Notes under the pieces: generated by a model | What the model was told of the DNA's origin: nothing | Database searches by the model: none | The model's input: only the letters and a program-made list of their open reading frames with translations | DNA from: Actinomycetota bacterium | Lineage (GTDB): Bacteria > Actinomycetota > Actinomycetes > Nanopelagicales > Nanopelagicaceae | DNA: 11,064 bases | NCBI GenBank assembly: GCA_947452525.1 | Contig: CANGCW010000024.1 | Span: 1 to 11,064, forward strand | Direction of reading: 5' to 3' | Position numbers and translations under genes: made by a program | Shown here: positions 6,722-11,064 of the stretch, piece after piece | How the letters are laid out: the number at the start of each line of letters is the position of its first letter | Numbering within the stretch: the first letter of the stretch is position 1

Positions 6722-7632
6722 TGAAAAAGTTTGTTATTGCAGCGGGAGCAGTTCTGCTTCTCACATCATGTGGAACAACAACTCCCAAGCCAACGCCAAG
6801 TGCTCCTGTTGTCAGTATCGCTCCACCTGCAAGCTGTGCAACAACTCCACTTCTTGCTGCTGTGCAGAACGAGATTCCCGGAGCGAAGTGGATTGATACT
6901 AGTTGGACGCCGGCAGCCGGTACTGATCTTGAAGCAATTTATAGCGCTGGCGGAATCGCCTGCAGCTACGGGATAGAGCAATCAGAAGTTGGTGGCACCT
7001 TTACATGGGCACGTAACGCCGATGATCTCTATAACTCCCGCGTAGATGGCTGGAGAGCAGCAGGGCAAGAAGAGCGCACCGTGGCTGGACTTAAGGCGGA
7101 GCGCGTCTTTGTTATCACCGATGCGACTAAGGCAAAGATGGAGATTCCGTCATTCGCAGCGAATGTATTGATAGATGGCTTCTGGATTCAGATTGGTGGA
7201 GCATTTATTCAGAGCGATGCCCAATTTGCCTCACTAGTAAAGGCCGCTGTCGCCTCGCTCATTAAGCCTGCAACCCCGATAACCGGCTGCTACATCGGCA
7301 AGCTCGCCAAGGATATTTACTATCTCAATATTCTCTCTCAGAGCGATAACGCTGTTACCGCATCTATCTTCTACAACACCTTTGAAAAGGATGATTCAAC
7401 AGGTGATTTCGCCGGAAGTTATACCAACGGCATTCTCGATGGGCTTTACACATTCGATTCCGAAGGAACTACATCTGATCGCGAATTAATTTTCAAGGGT
7501 TCCTCCAATGGGTTCGTTGCTGGGTACGCAGTGCCAGACCCCGTTAATGGCGCCTATTTCTTTAGGCCTCTGAGCGTGAGCTGGGATAAGCAGTTCTCAT
7601 TCCTACCTGCGACTGGATGCCTCGCCCGATAA
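6721..7632 (+). CDS. Two-part lipoprotein of unknown function
   Basis: The N-terminus MKKFVIAAGAVLLLTSC is a lipoprotein signal with lipobox LTSC and Cys17 as the predicted lipidated residue. It is followed by a Thr/Pro/Ser-rich linker to about residue 37, so the mature protein should be anchored on the outer face of the membrane. An N-terminal globular part (about 38-180) has two cysteines in AIYSAGGIACSYG-like context and resembles the DUF3558-type actinobacterial lipoproteins only weakly. A second part (about 187-303) starts GCYIGKLAKDIYYLNILSQ and ends LPATGC, beginning and ending with a cysteine that could pair; its DGLYTFDSEGTTSDRELIFKG stretch looks like a beta-sheet repeat. No enzyme motif is seen. 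It starts in a TAATG overlap with the beta-CASP gene, with only a weak AGAG upstream, so its translation is probably coupled. Confidence 0.85.
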   Translation: MKKFVIAAGAVLLLTSCGTTTPKPTPSAPVVSIAPPASCATTPLLAAVQNEIPGAKWIDTSWTPAAGTDLEAIYSAGGIACSYGIEQSEVGGTFTWARNADDLYNSRVDGWRAAGQEERTVAGLKAERVFVITDATKAKMEIPSFAANVLIDGFWIQIGGAFIQSDAQFASLVKAAVASLIKPATPITGCYIGKLAKDIYYLNILSQSDNAVTASIFYNTFEKDDSTGDFAGSYTNGILDGLYTFDSEGTTSDRELIFKGSSNGFVAGYAVPDPVNGAYFFRPLSVSWDKQFSFLPATGCLAR

Positions 7633-7646
7633 TTGAAGAAATAAAA

Positions 7647-7681
7647 AAGAACGGCGCCCTCGCAATGAGAGCGCCGTTCTT
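7647..7681. terminator. Bidirectional intrinsic terminator between convergent genes
   Basis: AAGAACGGCGC (7647-7657) pairs perfectly with GCGCCGTTCTT (7671-7681), an 11-base stem whose 13-base loop can add a 3-pair CTC/GAG extension. On the minus strand it is followed by a long U-run (from the A-run at 7643-7648), giving a classic terminator for the carbonic anhydrase gene. On the plus strand the tail is TCTCTTT, weaker but usable for the lipoprotein gene. Confidence 0.9.
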
Positions 7682-7695
7682 CTCTTTGAAGGTAA

Positions 7696-8472
7696 TTACT
7701 TCGTTGGTGTGCTATCGATTGTGACGACACGGTTGTTAAGTGGCTGAACTGGGCGGTTATTTCCTGAGTATGCCTCGAGGAAAGTGTTGATCTGCGCCTG
7801 GCTCATTGTGATTGGGTGGCTAAATACGTTCCACTTCACGCCTTCTGAGCAACCTGGTGTTGTCAAGCTACCGTTGTAACGGATTGTCTGCTTGTTACGT
7901 GGAAGAAGCTTTGACCAATCGAGCTCGACCTTTGTCTCTTCAGCGTTAGCTGTTGCAGAGAGCATCTTTGATACGAATGGAGCCCACTCAGCGTTTGTGG
8001 CGCCGACCTTAACAAATACGCCAACGACGGCAAGCTTGCCATCTGCGCTCTTGTTAACGAAGTGGATCTCAACTGGGTAATGCATTCCGTTGATCTCATG
8101 CTCTGAAGGAGCATGGAAGTGGAACTGTGCAAAGTTGTATGAAATGCCATCAATCTTGACAGCGCTGGTTGATGTTCCAAGTGGCTCTGCTTCAACTGTG
8201 TGACCGTTGTTGAAGATACCTGCTTCGCTTGGCTTGTATGAGAATGCCAAGTTAACGAGATCTGAGTGTGTTGGAGAAACGATGTTGATTGGAGACTGAG
8301 CAGTTCCATCAGCACATGTAGCGTAGTTAGCTGGATCGATGCTCTTCCAGTGTGAAGGACCTGTAAGGCCTGTGTATGTCCAAGCTGTTCCAGCTGCTGT
8401 AGCTGAGCTTGCGACTGCTGTAGCCATGATTGCTACTGCAGCAACTGCCGCAAATTTCTTAAATGACTTCAT
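7696..8472 (-). CDS. Secreted alpha-class carbonic anhydrase
   Basis: Alpha-carbonic anhydrases interconvert CO2 and bicarbonate with one zinc. The 258 residues begin with a Sec signal peptide, MKSFKKFAAVAAVAIMATAVASSATAA, with a likely cut after ATAA near residue 27, so the enzyme acts outside the membrane. Family motifs are AQSPINI at 58-64; the zinc ligands His118, His120 (QFHFHAPSEH) and His137 (VEIHFVN); Glu124 and SLTTPGCSEG at 202-211 with the hydroxide-orienting Thr; and His91 where the proton-shuttle His is found. Cys53 and Cys208 match the disulfide of secreted bacterial enzymes. The frame is open up to 8589, but that extension has no signal-like sequence; ATG 8472 is chosen, with ATG 8481 (MEIMKS) as alternative. 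It stands alone between a terminator and a 201-base leader. Confidence 0.95.
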   Translation of the reverse strand: MKSFKKFAAVAAVAIMATAVASSATAAGTAWTYTGLTGPSHWKSIDPANYATCADGTAQSPINIVSPTHSDLVNLAFSYKPSEAGIFNNGHTVEAEPLGTSTSAVKIDGISYNFAQFHFHAPSEHEINGMHYPVEIHFVNKSADGKLAVVGVFVKVGATNAEWAPFVSKMLSATANAEETKVELDWSKLLPRNKQTIRYNGSLTTPGCSEGVKWNVFSHPITMSQAQINTFLEAYSGNNRPVQPLNNRVVTIDSTPTK

Positions 8473-8673
8473 GATTTCCATTCTGTTATCGCCACAACGG
8501 CGGTAGTTTCTAGCTATACGAGGGGTCGTCATACGGAGATACTCCCTATTCGACTGCCGAAACTTACCCAGCAAGCAAGCATTTCCCAAGCCTGACGCTC
8601 AAAGAGTGCGAACATTTAACGAGAAAGACGACCTTCCAAGGGTTTTCCCCTGATAGGAGGGCCTAAATTGCTT
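8473..8673. other. Non-coding gap upstream of the carbonic anhydrase gene, downstream of the ABC ATPase
   Basis: No convincing gene is present. The gap must hold the carbonic anhydrase promoter (minus strand); TATAGC near 8511-8516 read on the minus strand is a candidate -10, without a good -35. Small inverted repeats are GGAG-ATA-CTCC at 8535-8545, a CGCC/GGCG hairpin with a 5-base loop close to the start (about 8490-8502), and CCTTCCAAGG near 8632-8641. CTTTTACA occurs twice at 8671-8678 and 8682-8689 across the ATPase stop. No strong intrinsic terminator follows the ATPase gene. Confidence 0.5.
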
Positions 8674-9717
8674 TTACAGACCTTTTACAAAGACCGCTGG
8701 CGTATCGAGGGTGACTCTCACGACGGTTCCAGCGCGAAGCACCGAAGCCTGCGAGCTCGCAGATTGGGCGGTGATGCGCGTGCCATCGGCCAAGTCAACG
8801 ATAGAGCGACAGACAGAACCGAGGAAGCTTGAAGTTACGACCTTCGCATTACCCGATGCATCTGCTTCCACGCGGATGCTCTCTGGGCGAACGAGCGCGA
8901 TGCCCTCCCCTGATGTAACAGAGCCAGGGAGAGTTGCAATCTGCGAACCGAGAATATTTACCGTTGAGCCGCTCACTGTTCCACGGATTGGATTGGTGAG
9001 ACCAACGAACTCTGCGACGAATGCCGATGTCGGGCGATCGTAAAGTTCTTCAGGTACTGCAATCTGCTGAAGTACGCCATCGCGCATAACGCCAACGCGA
9101 TCTGCGATACCGAGCGCCTCTTCCTGATCATGTGTGACGAAGAGCGTTGTAGTTCCAACTTCAAGCTGGATTCGTCGAATCTCATCACGGAGTTGAATGC
9201 GCACCTTTGCATCGAGCGCAGAGAGTGGCTCATCAAGGAGAAGAACCTTAGGCTCAATGGCGAGTGCGCGAGCAAGAGCCACGCGCTGCTGCTGTCCACC
9301 TGACATCTGATGTGGGTAATGGCCAGCATGTGTTGAGAGTCCGACGAGCTCAAGGAGCTCAGCGCTCTTCTTCCGTCGCGCCTCTGGGCTTACCTTATGC
9401 GCCTTCAACTTGAGACCGTACTCAACATTCTCCTGTGCGCTCATATGTGGGAAGAGACTGTATGCCTGAAAGACCATACCCATTCCACGATGGTTAGCGG
9501 CTTGGAAAGTGATGTCTTTTCCACCGACGAGTATCTGCCCGCGATCGAGGTCTTGAAGACCAGCGAGAGCGCGAAGTGCAGTTGTCTTTCCGCAGCCAGA
9601 AGGGCCAAGGAGGGCAACAAGCTCTCCCTCCTTGATTTCAAGCGTAAGACCAGCGAGGGCCTTAACAGGTCCGAATGACTTTGCAATGTCATTCAACTGG
9701 ACTGCGACTGAACTCAT
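8674..9717 (-). CDS. ABC importer ATPase, PotA/FbpC/PhnT class
   Basis: This 347-residue ATPase powers the two membrane permeases encoded just upstream of it. It has Walker A GPSGCGKTT at 38-46, Q-loop VFQAYSLFPH, signature MSGGQQQRVALARAL, Walker B VLLLDEPLSALDA, and H-loop FVTHDQEEALG. After the nucleotide domain comes a C-terminal TOBE-like beta region (NPIRGTVSG, ALVRPESIRV, and a closing VVRVTLDTPAVFV). Such tails occur in transporters of polyamines, Fe3+, 2-aminoethylphosphonate and thiamine, so substrate is open. The ATG at 9717 is preferred over one at 9744 because GAAGGG lies 8 bases before it and the longer N-terminus overlaps the permease gene. It starts 16 bases after permease 2 and appears to be the last gene of the operon. 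Confidence 0.93.
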   Translation of the reverse strand: MSSVAVQLNDIAKSFGPVKALAGLTLEIKEGELVALLGPSGCGKTTALRALAGLQDLDRGQILVGGKDITFQAANHRGMGMVFQAYSLFPHMSAQENVEYGLKLKAHKVSPEARRKKSAELLELVGLSTHAGHYPHQMSGGQQQRVALARALAIEPKVLLLDEPLSALDAKVRIQLRDEIRRIQLEVGTTTLFVTHDQEEALGIADRVGVMRDGVLQQIAVPEELYDRPTSAFVAEFVGLTNPIRGTVSGSTVNILGSQIATLPGSVTSGEGIALVRPESIRVEADASGNAKVVTSSFLGSVCRSIVDLADGTRITAQSASSQASVLRAGTVVRVTLDTPAVFVKGL

Positions 9718-9725
9718 GAATTGAT

Positions 9726-9731
9726 CCCTTC
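9726..9731 (-). promoter_or_regulatory. Ribosome binding site that fixes the ABC ATPase start
   Basis: GAAGGG on the minus strand, 8 bases before ATG 9717, in the short gap after the permease 2 stop. It favours the 347-residue product over the 356-residue reading from 9744. Confidence 0.65.
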
Positions 9732-9733
9732 GA

Positions 9734-10522
9734 TCATTCTGCATCTACATCGAGAAGTGCTTTGCCTCGCTGCTTCGCTGTTGGCATCAGCAAGAGCAAG
9801 AGCAGAACAAAGATAAGTGAGGCGAGCGATACCGCGACTGCGATGGTTCCATCGTTCTGACCGATGAGATTGATCTCCACCTGGAAGGTCTTGTAATTCA
9901 GAAGTGAAGAGATTGTGTACTCGCCAAGGACGAGCGCAATAGAGATAACGAGTGCGGACATCACGCCAGCCTTAATCGTTGGGATTACGATCTGGAAGAG
10001 CGTACGTGATGTTGAGGCGCCGAGTGTGCGCGCAGCCTCGGCCAAGGTATGGACGTCCACTGCGAAGAGCGCTGCTGAAAGTGAGCGATATGTGTAAGGA
10101 AGAATCAGCATTGCATAGACCGCAGAAAGTGTCAGTGGCGACTCAGTCCAATGAATGGAGAGCCACATATAAATCTTTGATACACCGACAACGAGAACGA
10201 TGCCTGGAATTGCCAATGGCAGAAGACAGATCAATTCAAGTGGACGACGGAGCTTTGGAAGTTTGAGATGGACCCAGATAACCGTAGGCACAACAAGAAA
10301 GAGAAGGAGTGCGATAACAATCGCTGCTAGTTCGAGGGATGTAACGATTCCGCCGACGAGGTCTGGTTGTTGGAAGATCGCCTTCCACGCATAGAGGCCG
10401 CGCTTATTGCGTCCAACCTTTGTTGAGAAGTCCAACATCGCAACGATAGGAAGTGCGAGATAACTGGTGACGACGAGGAGGATGCTCCATCGCCAGATGC
10501 GTTGTCCAAGGCTCTTCTTCAT
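9734..10522 (-). CDS. ABC importer permease 2 (MetI-like fold, PotC/PhnV-type)
   Basis: This 262-residue inner-membrane permease has about six hydrophobic segments and the cytoplasmic coupling loop EAARTLGASTSRTLFQIVIP at 162-181, which docks into the ATPase. A large N-terminal extracytoplasmic loop lies between helix 1 and helix 2 (about 31-58), and the second helix block starts TSLELAAIVIA, as in the downstream permease of PotBC-type pairs. Length is usual for the family. The ATG at 10522 is in a TAATG overlap with permease 1 and has GGGAGAAG (10528-10535) before it; a GTG at 10537 would overlap permease 1 further and lies on top of that ribosome site, so it is rejected. Tight coupling indicates a 1:1 heterodimer with permease 1. 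Substrate unknown. Confidence 0.9.
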   Translation of the reverse strand: MKKSLGQRIWRWSILLVVTSYLALPIVAMLDFSTKVGRNKRGLYAWKAIFQQPDLVGGIVTSLELAAIVIALLLFLVVPTVIWVHLKLPKLRRPLELICLLPLAIPGIVLVVGVSKIYMWLSIHWTESPLTLSAVYAMLILPYTYRSLSAALFAVDVHTLAEAARTLGASTSRTLFQIVIPTIKAGVMSALVISIALVLGEYTISSLLNYKTFQVEINLIGQNDGTIAVAVSLASLIFVLLLLLLMPTAKQRGKALLDVDAE

Positions 10523-11064
10523 TAGGACTTCTCCCACTTACTGACTTTACGGCGGAGCAGTGTGTAGAGCGCCATGACGACGACTACGACAGCAACCATT
10601 CCAAAGGAGAGAGCCTTTGCTGTTGCAGCATTTGCCAGGCCGGTCTCACTGGAGAGTGATCCGCTAATTTCAAGTGGAGTAATGATTGAGCCCTGAGAGA
10701 CGAGCGAAGCTGCTGTTGCGTATGCAGAGAATGCGTTTGCAAAGAGGAGAAGGGCCGAACCGAGAAATGATGGGGTGAGGACTGGAATACCAACACGGCG
10801 CCAGTACTCCCATGTGCTTCCACCGAGACTATCGGAGGCTTCGCGCCAATTTGCGCGCAAGTTATCGATTGCGGGAAGGAAGACGATAAACATCAACGGA
10901 ATCTGGAAGAAGCAATAGACGAATGCAAGTCCTGTGATTCCATAGAGCCAGCTTGGGTTGGCAAAGAATGAGTGTGGGGCGAAGCTCTTTACAAATGTAG
11001 TGATGAATCCGTTAAAGCCGAATGTGGCAACGAATCCAAAGGCGAGCATGACGCCACCAAATTG
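10522..11064 (-). CDS. ABC importer permease 1, 5' end cut by right window edge
   Basis: The visible 180 residues are the C-terminal part of a MetI-like permease; the frame is open to the window edge, so the Met at 11049 is internal. Reading from the edge gives QFGGVMLAFGFVATFGFNGF, then several hydrophobic helices, and the coupling loop EASDSLGGSTWEYWRRVGIPVL at about 75-96. The WEYWRRVGIPVLTPSFLGSALLLFANAF stretch resembles actinobacterial permeases usually labelled spermidine/putrescine-like, from memory. About 100 residues, and the substrate-binding protein gene if it is in this operon, lie outside. The stop shares TAATG with permease 2. It pairs with permease 2 and the ATPase at 8674-9717. 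Confidence 0.9.
   Translation of the reverse strand, partial: QFGGVMLAFGFVATFGFNGFITTFVKSFAPHSFFANPSWLYGITGLAFVYCFFQIPLMFIVFLPAIDNLRANWREASDSLGGSTWEYWRRVGIPVLTPSFLGSALLLFANAFSAYATAASLVSQGSIITPLEISGSLSSETGLANAATAKALSFGMVAVVVVVMALYTLLRRKVSKWEKS

Noticed and set aside
7863..8315. A 150-codon minus-strand open frame
   Set aside because: Shifted frame of the carbonic anhydrase gene; the true frame carries all zinc ligands and the signal peptide.
8473..8589. Longer carbonic anhydrase start at 8589
   Set aside because: The extra 39 residues are Arg/Asn-rich and would bury the signal peptide; the gap looks like a leader.
8600..8673. Intrinsic terminator after the ABC ATPase
   Set aside because: Only 3-4 pair stems such as AGGG/CCCT with no following U-run on the minus strand.
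10523..10537. GTG start of permease 2 at 10537
   Set aside because: It coincides with the GGGAGAAG ribosome site of the ATG at 10522, which has the coupled TAATG arrangement seen elsewhere.
1..11064. CRISPR, tRNA, rRNA, insertion sequence or defence system
   Set aside because: No repeat-spacer pattern, cloverleaf, transposase or recognised defence gene was found on reading both strands.

Overview
The window suggests a compact actinobacterial genome of moderate G+C (about half by eye). This is inferred from gene content (an actinobacterial-style MoeA, a DUF6457-like protein next to MobA, ABC permeases of an actinobacterial type), from very tight gene packing, and from at least two starts that look leaderless. 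A streamlined freshwater lineage such as Nanopelagicales fits, but the window alone does not prove it. I see no rRNA, tRNA, insertion sequence, phage gene or CRISPR array.

Left block, minus strand (1-2827): a five-gene run read trxA-like > pirin > mobA-like > DUF6457-like > moeA. The moeA gene runs off the left edge. Genes overlap by 23, 17 and 4 bases or are separated by 4 bases, so this looks like one transcript. MobA-like and MoeA act in molybdenum cofactor synthesis; thioredoxin and pirin add a redox or metal theme.

Middle block, plus strand (2901-7632): an amino-acid/polyamine-type APC permease joined by a TAATG overlap to a GNAT acetyltransferase; then a small unrecognised helical protein; then a beta-CASP metallo-beta-lactamase RNase-like protein joined by another TAATG overlap to a two-part lipoprotein. 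A 73-base divergent gap (2828-2900) separates this block from the left block. The unrecognised gene and the beta-CASP gene each lack a Shine-Dalgarno sequence and have a TANNNT hexamer exactly 6 bases before ATG, which suggests separate leaderless transcripts.

Right block, minus strand (7696-11064): a strong hairpin with poly-U potential (7647-7681) lies between the convergent lipoprotein gene and a secreted alpha-carbonic anhydrase gene with all zinc ligands intact. A 201-base non-coding leader follows. Next comes an ABC importer read permease 1 (cut by the right edge) > permease 2 > ATPase, of the spermidine/putrescine - Fe3+ - 2-aminoethylphosphonate class. Its binding protein is not in the window.

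Nothing here clearly amounts to a new defence or mobile system. The items most worth a look are the small DUF6457-like protein inside the cofactor run, the beta-CASP/lipoprotein pair, the permease/GNAT pair, the unknown 145-residue protein, and the leaderless-start pattern.
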